Of a stretch of 64,000 nucleotides of DNA, positions 26,284 through 34,484 are shown one piece after another. Each line of letters begins with the position of its first letter. Position 1 is the first letter of the stretch. Both the position numbers and the translations under genes were made by a program. Below the pieces are notes generated by a model. It searched no databases. It was given only the letters and a program-made list of their open reading frames with translations, and had not been told where the DNA came from. This stretch comes from Bog-473 sp963744935 (GTDB lineage: Bacteria > Actinomycetota > Acidimicrobiia > Acidimicrobiales > RAAP-2): assembly GCA_963744935.1 (NCBI GenBank), contig CAVUVM010000002.1, positions 1 to 64,000 of the forward strand, written 5' to 3'.

Positions 26284-26751
26284 ATGGGCCTCGAAGCGAA
26301 GATTCTCACCGTCTCCGAATCGGCCAGCGCGGGTGCGCGCAAGGATCGGTCCGGTGACGAGCTGACCCGCGTCCTCGTTGAGCACGGGTTTCGCATCGTC
26401 GATCGGCGAGTTGTCCCCGACGGGATCGCTCCGGTTTCGGCCGCTCTCGTTGAGCTGTCAACTGGATTCGCGGGACTCGTCGTGACGACGGGGGGCACGG
26501 GGTTCTCGCCGACCGACGTCACCCCAGAGGCGACCCACGCCGTCGTCGAGCGCGAGGCCCCCGGCCTGGCCGAGGCCATGCGCTCCGCGAGCCCGCTCGG
26601 ACGTCTCTCCCGAGGGCTGGCGGGATCTGTCGGAAGCTGCCTCATCCTCAACGTCCCGGGATCGCCGCGAGGCGCGGTGGAATCCCTGGAGGCGGTCGCA
26701 GATGTCCTCGGCCACACGCTCGAGTTGCTGGCAGGGGGCCAACCACATTGA
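26284..26751 (+). CDS. MogA/MoaB-type molybdopterin adenylyltransferase
   Basis: 155 residues. MPT-binding fold with VVTTGGTGFSPTDVTPEATH near 67, a NVPGSPRGAVESLEAV motif near 125 and a conserved DRSGDEL near 20. It adenylates molybdopterin before MoeA acts. ATG 26284 gives the standard LEAKILTVSESASAG beginning. The assignment as MogA or MoaB cannot be separated by sequence here. It heads the rightward cofactor synthesis genes. Confidence 0.88.
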   Translation: MGLEAKILTVSESASAGARKDRSGDELTRVLVEHGFRIVDRRVVPDGIAPVSAALVELSTGFAGLVVTTGGTGFSPTDVTPEATHAVVEREAPGLAEAMRSASPLGRLSRGLAGSVGSCLILNVPGSPRGAVESLEAVADVLGHTLELLAGGQPH

Positions 26752-26871
26752 CGTGCGGACGTCGGAGCGCGGTATCGGAACGCAGCGTTAGAGCGGAGGA
26801 AGATCCGCGCAGTGCCCTGATTAATCTGATGAATGGCTCTCTCCCGTGAGGCGCCCGGGAAAGGGGTGGCA

Positions 26872-27402
26872 GTGACGGACGCTCAAGAGAACTTCGAGAA
26901 TGGCCCGGCGACCCTGGCCGAACTAACTCCGCCGAAGGGGGGTGACTGGGTCGGCGTCGGCACCAGGCCTTTGCCGGTTGAGACGGCGTGGCGGTGGGCG
27001 ATCCTCCCCGGGTGCGGCGGGGTCGTGACCTTCTGCGGCACGGTGCGTGACCATTCGGATGGCCGTCCCGGCGTGACATGCCTGGAATATGAGGCATACG
27101 TCGAGCAGGTCGCCCCGCGGCTCACACTGGTGGCCGCCGCCGCCCGAGAGCGCTGGGAAGAGATCGGCCGCCTGGTGTTGCTCCACCGGGTCGGGAGGCT
27201 CGAGGTGGGAGAGGTGTCAGTGGTCGTGGTGGCGTCCACGCCCCACCGCGCCGAGGCGTTCGCGGCAGGACAGTTCTGCATCGACACCCTCAAGCACACC
27301 GTCCCTATCTGGAAGCGCGAGACATGGAGCGGTGGCACGGACTGGACCCTCTGCTCCGACGACCTCGACGCTGCCGGCCGCGACCAAGCGCCGACACAGT
27401 GA
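26872..27402 (+). CDS. moaE: Molybdopterin synthase large subunit MoaE
   Basis: Catalytic subunit of MPT synthase, which adds the dithiolene sulfurs to precursor Z using thiocarboxylated MoaD. Signature regions are GVVTFCGTVRDHSDGRPGVT, LEYEAYVEQVAPR, VLLHRVGRLEVGEVSVVVV, HRAEAFAAGQFCIDTLKHTV and the catalytic Lys in PIWKRETW. GTG 26872 follows AAAGGGG and is preferred; ATG 26833 in frame would add 13 residues. The N-terminal ~35 residues are an extension. It lies ten bases before moaA. Confidence 0.92.
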   Translation: MTDAQENFENGPATLAELTPPKGGDWVGVGTRPLPVETAWRWAILPGCGGVVTFCGTVRDHSDGRPGVTCLEYEAYVEQVAPRLTLVAAAARERWEEIGRLVLLHRVGRLEVGEVSVVVVASTPHRAEAFAAGQFCIDTLKHTVPIWKRETWSGGTDWTLCSDDLDAAGRDQAPTQ

Positions 27403-27412
27403 GGGTGGCCCA

Positions 27413-28474
27413 ATGACAGCCCCCGTCCGGGTCGCCGTCTCGGTGCGGCCACACCGGAACACAAAGGACGCAGAGCCCGCTATGCCGGTAGAGGGCCCTC
27501 TTGTCGACCGCTACGGACGCGTGCACGACGACCTTCGCATCTCGGTCACCGATCGTTGCAACTTGCGCTGCGTCTACTGCATGCCGGAGGAGGGGCTTTC
27601 GTTTCTCCCCATGGACCAACTCCTCACGTTCGACGAGATCACGCGGGTGGCCCGCGTGGCCCGGAACCTCGGTGTGACCGCGCTACGGATCACGGGCGGG
27701 GAGCCGCTCGTGCGCAAGGGACTCTCGGAGCTCGTCGCCCGGTTGGCCGCGCTCGGGTTCGAGGACCTGGCGGTGACCACCAATGGGACGGAACTGGCCG
27801 GCATGGCGCAGAAGCTGGCCTCAGCCGGTCTGCGACGAGTGAATGTGAGCTGTGACTCATTGCAACCAGAGCGCTTTGCGGCAATCCGCCGGCGGGGCGT
27901 CCTTAGCGCCGTCCTGCGCTCCATGGATGCCGCCGAGGCGGCCGGGCTGACTCCCGTGAAGGTGAACGTGGTGCTGTTGCGTGGCCGCAACGACGACGAG
28001 ATCCTCGATTTCGCCTCGTTCGCACGCGCAACTGGACGCATCGTACGGTTCATCGAGTTCATGCCACTCGATGCTCAGGGAGACTGGGATCGCGCCCGGC
28101 TCGTACCGGGCCACGAGGTCTTCGAACGCATCTCCGCACGCTGGCCGTTGGAGCCGCTGCCAGACGCCACAGGCGCTCCCGCCGAGCGGTTCCGCTTCAC
28201 CGACGGGGTCGGCGAGGTCGGCCTGATTTCGAGCGTCACAGAGCCCTTCTGTGGCACATGCAACCGCCTCCGGCTCACTGCGGACGGCGCCATACGGAAC
28301 TGCCTCTTCACCAACGACGAAGGGACTGTGCGGAACATCCTGCGCAAGGACGGCACCGATGCCGAACTCTCCCTCCTCTTGAGGGCGGCCGTCTGGGCCA
28401 AGCATCCCGGCCATGGGATCAACGAGCCGGACTTCCTCAGCCCGTCGCGATCGATGTCGATGATCGGCGGGTAG
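27413..28474 (+). CDS. moaA: GTP 3',8-cyclase MoaA (radical SAM)
   Basis: 353 residues. It makes the first intermediate of molybdopterin from GTP. The radical SAM cluster motif DRCNLRCVYCMPEEG is near 45 and the SAM-binding TGGEPLVRKG near 100. The C-terminal second 4Fe-4S cluster is in EPFCGTCNRLRLTADG and RNCLF, and the functional double Gly ends the protein (MIGG). ATG 27413 has GAGGGTGG upstream. The N-terminal ~25 residues are extra compared with short MoaA proteins. It sits in order moaE-moaA-moaD-moaC. Confidence 0.95.
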   Translation: MTAPVRVAVSVRPHRNTKDAEPAMPVEGPLVDRYGRVHDDLRISVTDRCNLRCVYCMPEEGLSFLPMDQLLTFDEITRVARVARNLGVTALRITGGEPLVRKGLSELVARLAALGFEDLAVTTNGTELAGMAQKLASAGLRRVNVSCDSLQPERFAAIRRRGVLSAVLRSMDAAEAAGLTPVKVNVVLLRGRNDDEILDFASFARATGRIVRFIEFMPLDAQGDWDRARLVPGHEVFERISARWPLEPLPDATGAPAERFRFTDGVGEVGLISSVTEPFCGTCNRLRLTADGAIRNCLFTNDEGTVRNILRKDGTDAELSLLLRAAVWAKHPGHGINEPDFLSPSRSMSMIGG

Positions 28475-28476
28475 GA

Positions 28477-28719
28477 ATGGCTCGCCTCCGGTTATTCGGG
28501 CCGGCGAGAGAGGCGGCGGGGACCTCCGGTGCCCTCGTACCCGGGGACAACGTCGCCGCCGTCGTAGCTGGCGCGAGGGCGCGGTTCGGAGAGCCGTTCT
28601 CTACCGTTCTCGATGGATCCCGCCTTTGGGTCAACGGCGAGGAAGCGGGCCCCGACACTCCTGTCGGCGACGACGACGAGGTCGCAGTGATACCGCCGGT
28701 GTCGGGGGGCTGCGAGTGA
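28477..28719 (+). CDS. moaD: MoaD-like sulfur carrier, ending GG-Cys-Glu
   Basis: 80 residues, ubiquitin-like beta-grasp (MARLRLFGPAREAAG, VWVNGEEAGPDTPVGDDDEVA). It carries sulfur to MoaE. The ATG follows the moaA stop by 2 bases after a GGTAGGA site. The C-terminus is VIPPVSGGCE. In canonical MoaD the GG must be terminal to be adenylated, so the two extra residues would need removal, as known for QbsE-type carriers. The stop overlaps the moaC start (GTGA). Confidence 0.88.
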   Translation: MARLRLFGPAREAAGTSGALVPGDNVAAVVAGARARFGEPFSTVLDGSRLWVNGEEAGPDTPVGDDDEVAVIPPVSGGCE

Positions 28720-29273
28720 CCGCCCAACCGGACGGCCGGACCCTGGCCTCAGGTGCCCTGACCCATCTCGACGAGCAGGGCCGTGCTCGCATGGTCGATG
28801 TCACCACCAAACCGCTGACACGCAGACTGGCCGTGGCACGCTGCGCCGTCCTCACCACGGTCGACGCCGTTGCGGCACTCGGCGGCGCCAGTAACGGGAT
28901 CGACCCGGTTGAGGCAGCACGCGTCGCCGGCATCCAGGGTGCCAAACAGACGTCCTCGCTCGTGCCGCTCTGCCACTCCATCCGGGTCGACCACGTATCG
29001 GTGGACGTGGAGGTGTCCCCGCACCGGATCGAAATCACGGCGGTCACCGAGATCGTGGAACGGACAGGGGTGGAGATGGAGGCCCTCACAGCCTGTGCCG
29101 TTGCGGGCCTCACTCTGGTGTGTTCGTTGCTCGAGCTCGACCCGGAGGTGTCCGTGGAGGAGCTCACCCTCTGGCACAAATCGGGAGGCAGGTCCGGAGA
29201 CTGGCAACGGAGTGAACCGGACGCCGTGCGGGACCAGGAGACAGCGGCGCCGACGCTTACGGCGGAGTCATGA
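28716..29273 (+). CDS. moaC: Cyclic pyranopterin monophosphate synthase MoaC
   Basis: 185 residues from GTG 28716, overlapping the moaD stop by 4 bases. It converts the MoaA product to cyclic pyranopterin monophosphate. Family motifs are LTHLDEQGRARMVDVT, GIQGAKQTSSLVPLCHSIRV, ERTGVEMEALTACAVAGLTL and the catalytic lysine segment LWHKSGGRSGDW. The C-terminus is about 20 residues longer than usual. This ends the cofactor run; modA follows after about 100 bases. Confidence 0.93.
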   Translation: MTAQPDGRTLASGALTHLDEQGRARMVDVTTKPLTRRLAVARCAVLTTVDAVAALGGASNGIDPVEAARVAGIQGAKQTSSLVPLCHSIRVDHVSVDVEVSPHRIEITAVTEIVERTGVEMEALTACAVAGLTLVCSLLELDPEVSVEELTLWHKSGGRSGDWQRSEPDAVRDQETAAPTLTAES

Positions 29274-29315
29274 TCCGCCCCAGCAAGGCCAAATCTTAGA
29301 ATCGACCGCAGGTGC

Positions 29316-29345
29316 GGCATAAATGGAACTGAACTGGCGTAAATG
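29316..29345 (+). promoter_or_regulatory. Two direct repeats GGC(A/G)TAAATG before modA
   Basis: GGCATAAATG at 29316 and GGCGTAAATG at 29336 are spaced exactly 20 bp apart and end 26 bp before the modA start. Same-face direct repeats fit a pair of operator half-sites. A regulator with a single MerR/excisionase-like HTH and a TOBE molybdate-binding domain (gene at 32137) is encoded just downstream of the transporter and is the obvious candidate. This is inference. Confidence 0.45.
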
Positions 29346-29371
29346 CCCGGCGACTTTGTTACCGTGTCGGC

Positions 29372-30289
29372 ATGTCAACCCGGTACCCGCTGCGGAGGTC
29401 CGCGGCCCTGGGGTTGCGGTACACCGCCGTCGCAGCCGCCGTGTCGTTCGGCCTCTCTGTGGCGACGACGGTGGGCCCTGTCTCCGCTGCCGCCTCTCCC
29501 CTGCCGTCGGGCCCGGTCGACGTGCTGTCCGCCGGCTCGTTACAGGACCTGTTGCAAGAGCAGGTGGCACCCGCCTTCCAGCAGGCCACGGGGTACACGC
29601 TCAACAACACCTCTATGGGGTCGGACGCGATCGCCAGCGGCATCAAGGGAGGCACGCTCCAAGGTGACGTTTTCATCAGTGCGTCGCCAGCGGTCAACAA
29701 GACCCTCGAGGGATCGGCTAACGGGAACTGGGTCTCGTGGTACGCGGCGTTCGGTTCGTCGCCCCTGGTTCTGGGTTACAGCCCCTCGAGCAAGTTCGCC
29801 GGCGACCTCAGAACCAAGCCGTGGTACGACGTCATCGACGAGCCCGGCTTTCTGATCGGTCGGACCGACCCTGCGACGGACCCGAAGGGTGTCCTGGCCG
29901 TCACGGCTCTCGACCAAGCGGCCAAGGCGCACCACATCCCCGCCTTGAAGGCCATCGCGTCGTCAACGTCGAACGTCTACCCCGAGACTTCGCTCGTCGG
30001 ACAGCTCCAGGCCGGGCAGCTTGATGCCGGGTTCTTCTACGGCGTCGAGGCGGCCGCGGCAGACATCAAAACGGTTCCCCTCTCCGGAACGAAGCTCGCC
30101 GGCGTCTACACCTTGACTGTTCTCAACCGTGCACCGCATGAGGCAGCCGCACGCACCTTCGTGGCCTTCCTCCTGGGCAAGGACGGGCAGAGGATCCTCA
30201 AGAAGAATGGCATCGTGGCGATCACCCCGCCCAAGGTCAGCGGGAAATCTAGCGTGCCGAAGGACCTGAAGGGGCTGCTCTCCCGATGA
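29372..30289 (+). CDS. modA: Molybdate/tungstate-binding protein ModA/WtpA
   Basis: 305 residues. An N-terminal secretion signal (RR pair, then a hydrophobic stretch to about 40, AAA cleavage region) precedes the periplasmic-type binding domain: VDVLSAGSLQDLLQEQVAPA, GDVFISASPAVN and the oxyanion-binding GRTDPATDPKG. The C-terminus is VSGKSSVPKDLKGLL. It is an extracytoplasmic substrate-binding subunit, probably membrane-attached by its signal. The DPKG motif is the tungstate/molybdate type. It overlaps the modBC start by 4 bases. Confidence 0.9.
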   Translation: MSTRYPLRRSAALGLRYTAVAAAVSFGLSVATTVGPVSAAASPLPSGPVDVLSAGSLQDLLQEQVAPAFQQATGYTLNNTSMGSDAIASGIKGGTLQGDVFISASPAVNKTLEGSANGNWVSWYAAFGSSPLVLGYSPSSKFAGDLRTKPWYDVIDEPGFLIGRTDPATDPKGVLAVTALDQAAKAHHIPALKAIASSTSNVYPETSLVGQLQAGQLDAGFFYGVEAAAADIKTVPLSGTKLAGVYTLTVLNRAPHEAAARTFVAFLLGKDGQRILKKNGIVAITPPKVSGKSSVPKDLKGLLSR

Positions 30290-32124
30290 CCAGGGGGGCA
30301 CTGCGGAGCCCCCTCCCGTGGTTGGGCGGCCTCATCGTCGTCTATCTGGCCGTCCCGCTGGTCGCCTTCGCGTTCCGGTTTCTCAGTTCTCCAGGTCGCG
30401 GCTTCCACGTGCCGGGGCTGTTCCCGTCCCTCTTCGTCTCGCTGGAGAGCGCCACGATATCGCTGGCGCTGATCACGCTTCTCGGTGTCCCGTTAGCCTA
30501 TGTCCTGGCTCGATCTCCCGGCCGGCTGGCCTCACTGATCGGCATCGTCGTGCTCCTTCCTCTGGCGCTGCCTCCCTTGATGAGCGGGATCCTGCTGATC
30601 TACCTGGTGGGGCCGTACACGTTCCTCGGCGAGCTGTTCGGCGGGCGCTTGACCAATTCGCTGGCTGGAATCGTCCTCGCACAGACGTTCTGCGCAGCTC
30701 CCTTCCTGATCGTGGCCGCCAGATCGGCGTTCGGGGCTATTGACTCGGCCACACTCGACATGGCCGCCACGCTCGGCCACTCCGAGCTGTCCCGGTTCCG
30801 TCACGTTGCACTCCCGCTGGCCGCACCGGGAATCCGCGCCGGCATGGTCCTGGCGTGGCTGCGCGCCTTCGGCGAGTACGGGGCGGTCATCGTCCTCGCC
30901 TACCACCCGTTCTCTCTGCCGGTCTACACCTACAACCAGTTCAGCGGAATCGGCCTACCCACCACCCTCGCTCCGACGGCCCTGGCTCTCGCCGTCGCAG
31001 CCGTGGTGATCATGCTCGGCCGCTTCACGCCACGGCGCCACACGGCTCGCCCCGCACTCGTGCCCGCACCCGACCCTCCTGCCGTCGCCACGCCGGCACC
31101 GGTCACCTTCGACATCGACTACCGCGTCGGGGAGTTCCACCTTTCCGTGTCGCACCAGTCCGGCGGAAGCACTCTCGCGATTCTCGGTCCCTCGGGGTCG
31201 GGCAAGTCCGCTCTCCTGCGGAGTCTGGCTGGGCTCAACGGCCGGGCCCCCGGTCCGGTCTGGTACGGCGGGCGATCGGTGGAACGCATCGCTGTCGAGT
31301 CCCGTCAGGTCGGCTATGTGGCCCAGGGGTTCTCTCTCTACCCGCATCTCACCGTGTGGCGACAACTCCTCTTTGCCGAGGGCGCCACTCCGGGCAGGGC
31401 CGCGTATTGGCTCGACCACCTTCACCTCGACGGACTGCAGGACCGCTACCCGGACCAGATCTCCGGTGGCCAGCGCCAGCGGGTCGCACTGGCACAGGCG
31501 CTGTGCCGGTCGCCGGAGATCCTTCTCCTCGATGAGCCGTTCTCGGGGCTCGACGCTCCCGTTCGATTGCAGCTGCGACGGGAGCTCCGCCGTCTGCAGC
31601 ACGACACCGGGCTGGCCACCGTGTTGGTCACCCATGACCCCGAGGAGGCGGCGTTCCTGGCTGACGAGGTCATAGTGGTCTCGGACGGCCGTGCGCTGCA
31701 GTCAGGACCGACGAGGGATCTCTTCACCCGCCCCTCGTCGCCGGAGGTGGCACGACTGCTCGGCGTCGCCAACCTCCATCATGCGGTGGTCGAATCCGAC
31801 GGGTGGATCACAGCCGGAGACGTCAGGATCGCCGCGTCAACCGGAGAGCTAGCACCGGCCACGCAGATCCTGTGGAGCATTCGACCCGAGCGCGTCTCGC
31901 TCCTGGACTCGGGTGGAATTTCGGGCACCTTTTCCGACGTTGCCGATGTGGGCACCGCGGTCGACCTGTTCATTTCGACGGCCGCCGGACTCGAGATCCA
32001 TGCTCGCACGACGGAAAGTGGCGGGTTCCAGATCGGCGACCCGTGTCGGCTCGAGCTGCCGAGCGAGGCGATCAGCGTCTGGCCTTACGAGCCGTCCCAA
32101 TCCGATTTGGTCGACCCACGCTGA
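30286..32124 (+). CDS. modBC: Molybdate ABC transporter, permease-ATPase fusion (ModB-ModC)
   Basis: 612 residues. The N-terminal ModB permease (to about 250) has six hydrophobic segments and the EAA-like loop ATLDMAATLGHSELSRFRHV. The C-terminal ModC ATPase has ILGPSGSGKSALLRSL (Walker A), the ISGGQRQRVALAQAL signature, LLLDEPFSGLDAPVRLQLR (Walker B) and a TOBE-like C-terminus near 540-600. A linker of about 40 Pro/Ala-rich residues joins them. Fusion removes the need for separate subunits; a homodimer gives the full transporter with ModA. Confidence 0.92.
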   Translation: MTRGALRSPLPWLGGLIVVYLAVPLVAFAFRFLSSPGRGFHVPGLFPSLFVSLESATISLALITLLGVPLAYVLARSPGRLASLIGIVVLLPLALPPLMSGILLIYLVGPYTFLGELFGGRLTNSLAGIVLAQTFCAAPFLIVAARSAFGAIDSATLDMAATLGHSELSRFRHVALPLAAPGIRAGMVLAWLRAFGEYGAVIVLAYHPFSLPVYTYNQFSGIGLPTTLAPTALALAVAAVVIMLGRFTPRRHTARPALVPAPDPPAVATPAPVTFDIDYRVGEFHLSVSHQSGGSTLAILGPSGSGKSALLRSLAGLNGRAPGPVWYGGRSVERIAVESRQVGYVAQGFSLYPHLTVWRQLLFAEGATPGRAAYWLDHLHLDGLQDRYPDQISGGQRQRVALAQALCRSPEILLLDEPFSGLDAPVRLQLRRELRRLQHDTGLATVLVTHDPEEAAFLADEVIVVSDGRALQSGPTRDLFTRPSSPEVARLLGVANLHHAVVESDGWITAGDVRIAASTGELAPATQILWSIRPERVSLLDSGGISGTFSDVADVGTAVDLFISTAAGLEIHARTTESGGFQIGDPCRLELPSEAISVWPYEPSQSDLVDPR

Positions 32125-32136
32125 GCAGGGGTTCGA

Positions 32137-32538
32137 TCAGGACTCCGGCGTTATCTCAATCCCCACATTCGTTGCCTTGACCACGGCGTCGGCGATCATT
32201 CCTGGCTCCAGGTCCAGCTCGTCGGCCGCCTCTCGGGTGATCAACGCCACAAAGCGGTGGGGGCCAGACTGCACCTCCACTTGGGCTGCCACGCCGTCCT
32301 TGGTCACATGGGTCACGATCCCTCGGAAGCGATTGCGGGCCGACTGGCCGCGGGGTCTGTCGCGGCCCTGTTCACCGGCGAGTTCGACCGCCAACCGAGC
32401 AAGGTCCGCTCCGTCGACGAAGCGCCTGCCCCCTGACGCCGGCGTCGCCTTCACCCGCCCCCCGTCGGCCCAGCGCCGCACGGTGTCGGTGCTGACCCCC
32501 AACAACTCCGCCGCCTGACCGATCCGGTATTGGGGCAC
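32137..32538 (-). CDS. TOBE-domain HTH molybdate-responsive regulator
   Basis: 133 residues. The N-terminal MerR/excisionase-type HTH (YRIGQAAELLGVSTDTVRRW, WADGGRVKATPASGGRRFVD) is joined to a C-terminal TOBE/Mop domain (NRFRGIVTHVTKDGVAAQVE, TREAADELDLEPGMIADAVV). This architecture is the actinobacterial molybdate-binding regulator, replacing ModE. It is convergent with the modABC genes and likely controls them. GTG 32538 is the chosen start; an in-frame TTG at 32553 is possible. Confidence 0.85.
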   Translation of the reverse strand: MPQYRIGQAAELLGVSTDTVRRWADGGRVKATPASGGRRFVDGADLARLAVELAGEQGRDRPRGQSARNRFRGIVTHVTKDGVAAQVEVQSGPHRFVALITREAADELDLEPGMIADAVVKATNVGIEITPES

Positions 32539-32604
32539 GCCACAAGGTAGCAAGTGCGATCTGCCGGAAGTGGAAGCCGTTCAGAACGTCCGCGTTACTC
32601 AGCG

Positions 32605-33264
32605 TCACGCCACCCTGTCGGGCTCCACCTTCGATTCCTCTTCGGCCAACCAGCCCGGAGCGTGGCGCGCCGCCCATGCCTTGGTGACCCAGCCCTTGAT
32701 CATGGAGCGCAGCGACTCCGGGTGAGCGACGGCGAAGAGCACGTGGCCGGCGACCACGAAGAAGATCGCGAAAGCGAATACGTCATGGACGAACGTGGCA
32801 CCGGTCCGCCAATCGACCGGGAAGAACCGGAACCACTTGAGCATGGCGCCGCTAGCCAGCATCACCACGATGACAGCGCCAATGAAGATGGCGTTGAGCT
32901 TCTGGCCGGGATTGAACTTATCGACCACCTGGGGAGCCTTCCGCCCCAGGGCCTTCAACCAGGTCACCTCGTCCCTCGTCCAGAGATTGATCCGGCGGAG
33001 GTCACGACGGAACTGGGCTCCCCAGGGCCCCAGGATGGTGATGAGGAGCGGCACCGGCAGCGCGATACCCGCCCACAGGTGGATCTCCTCCACCAGGGCA
33101 CGGCGCGCAACCACACCGGCAATGGACCCGAAGTACAGGGGCAGCGCGGTCACCATGAGAATACCGAACAGCAACGCGTTGACCCAATGCGCGGCGCGTT
33201 GCACCGCGTCGAATCGCACGATCCGTTCAGCGACGCGTGGACGGGCTTCGGCGGCGTGCGTCAC
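32605..33264 (-). CDS. Cytochrome b/b6 domain membrane protein, redox partner of the adjacent Mo enzyme
   Basis: 219 residues from GTG 33264, which overlaps the upstream stop (GTGA). Four transmembrane helices (VNALLFGILMVTALPLYF, EEIHLWAGIALPVPLLITIL, AIFIGAVIVVMLASGAML, DVFAFAIFFVVAGHVLFAV) contain conserved His residues (RAAHWVNA, EEIHLWAG, TFVHDVFA, VAGHVLFA) that can ligate two haems. This is the formate dehydrogenase gamma/cytochrome b561 type. It anchors and passes electrons to the twin-arginine-exported molybdopterin enzyme encoded upstream, analogous to MsrQ-MsrP. Confidence 0.85.
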   Translation of the reverse strand: MTHAAEARPRVAERIVRFDAVQRAAHWVNALLFGILMVTALPLYFGSIAGVVARRALVEEIHLWAGIALPVPLLITILGPWGAQFRRDLRRINLWTRDEVTWLKALGRKAPQVVDKFNPGQKLNAIFIGAVIVVMLASGAMLKWFRFFPVDWRTGATFVHDVFAFAIFFVVAGHVLFAVAHPESLRSMIKGWVTKAWAARHAPGWLAEEESKVEPDRVA

Positions 33265-33992
33265 GCCGCCCCACCGGTCAACGAGGGGTCGGTCGCACCG
33301 GTCGATCCGTCGATCCACCCGTTGAGGGGATAGCCGTTCTGCTCCCAGTATCCGGGAATCACTCTGTCCACAACCGTGATGGCGGACAGCCACTTGAGCG
33401 ACTTGTAGCCGAACATGGGAGCGACGTAGAGCCGCACCGGGCCCCCGTGTTCAGTCGTGACGGGGGCGCCGAGCATGCGGTACGCCACAATGACTTCGGG
33501 CAGACGGGCTTGGTCGAGCGTCAGGCTCTCGGTGTCAGCACCATCGTAGGACTCGAAGCTCAGAGCGACCGCAGCTTTCTGCACGCCGACGTCATCGAGG
33601 ATCTCTGAGAGCCGGACGCCTTCCCAATGAACCGAGGGAACAGACCAGCCGGTGACACAGTGGAAGTCCTTGACGAACGCCGTGCGTGGCATCGACTCGA
33701 GATCATCGATCGTGTATGTCCGCGGCCGGTCGACGAGTCCGCTGACCTCAAGTCGATACTCGGAACGTGAGATGACCGGGAATGACCCGGAGATCGAGTA
33801 AATGCGGAAGTGGTCCCCAATTGGCAGCAAACCTCCCAATCCTGAACCGACCACGTTGCTAAGGACGTCCTGTACCTTGGCGCCAAACACGATCCCCGCA
33901 GCACCCAGACCCAGGAGACCGAGAAAGACCCGACGTCCGACGGCCACCCGTTGGGTCTCTTGGCGACTCGTTCTCGCGGGCTTGTCAGGCAT
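33261..33992 (-). CDS. Exported sulfite oxidase-family molybdopterin enzyme (Tat signal)
   Basis: 243 residues from ATG 33992. It has a twin-arginine-like signal (VGRRVFLGLLGLGAAGIVFG) near 17-36. The Moco domain follows: EYRLEVSGLVDRPRTYTIDD, the Mo-ligand Cys in VKDFHCVTGWSVPSVHWEGV, TTEHGGPVRLYVAPMFGYKS and WEQNGYPLNGW. It folds and receives Moco in the cytoplasm before export. The cytochrome b gene overlaps its end, so it works at the outer face of the membrane. It is a paralog of the cytoplasmic copy at 23543. Confidence 0.9.
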   Translation of the reverse strand: MPDKPARTSRQETQRVAVGRRVFLGLLGLGAAGIVFGAKVQDVLSNVVGSGLGGLLPIGDHFRIYSISGSFPVISRSEYRLEVSGLVDRPRTYTIDDLESMPRTAFVKDFHCVTGWSVPSVHWEGVRLSEILDDVGVQKAAVALSFESYDGADTESLTLDQARLPEVIVAYRMLGAPVTTEHGGPVRLYVAPMFGYKSLKWLSAITVVDRVIPGYWEQNGYPLNGWIDGSTGATDPSLTGGAA

Positions 33993-34202
33993 CAGCGCCA
34001 CACTATGGGCGATGGGGTACTTGGCGGCATCGCATCCTCCCTTGACGTCATGTCTACGCGCTGGCGTCTCAGTGAAATGACACTTCGGCAATCCCTATCG
34101 GTGGGTCAACCGTATTTCAAGAGATGGTTGAGCCCCCAGAACTACCATCCGCTGGAGAGCGACCGGGGCCATCGGGTCCTTGTGTCGAGAATGGAGCCAA
34201 CG

Positions 34203-34406
34203 ATGTGGGTACGAGCGGGCATCGGGATCGTGCTCTGTGCAGTCGGCACGGTATGGATACTCCAAGGAACCAGAGTCATTCAAGGTTCGGGAATGAGCGG
34301 CCAAGGTAAATGGGCGGTCGTTGGGGCAATAGCCGTCGTGATGGGCTTGGCGTGTCTAGTTTGGGCCGCCCGACACCACCGCAAAGGCACAACCGAGTCA
34401 AGCTGA
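34203..34406 (+). CDS. Hypothetical small membrane protein
   Basis: 67 residues with two transmembrane helices (WVRAGIGIVLCAVGTVWILQ and KWAVVGAIAVVMGLACLVWA) and a short polar tail. The GGAGCC before ATG 34203 supports the start; ATG 34191 in frame is an alternative. This two-helix type is common in actinobacteria and has no assigned function. It is divergent from the exported Mo enzyme and next to an IS remnant. Confidence 0.6.
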   Translation: MWVRAGIGIVLCAVGTVWILQGTRVIQGSGMSGQGKWAVVGAIAVVMGLACLVWAARHHRKGTTESS

Positions 34407-34484
34407 AAGACCGCCAATCCGCAGCCAGGATTCATGGAACCCCACTTCGGCAACAACGGCACCGCCCACAAGCTGCTCAAAGAA

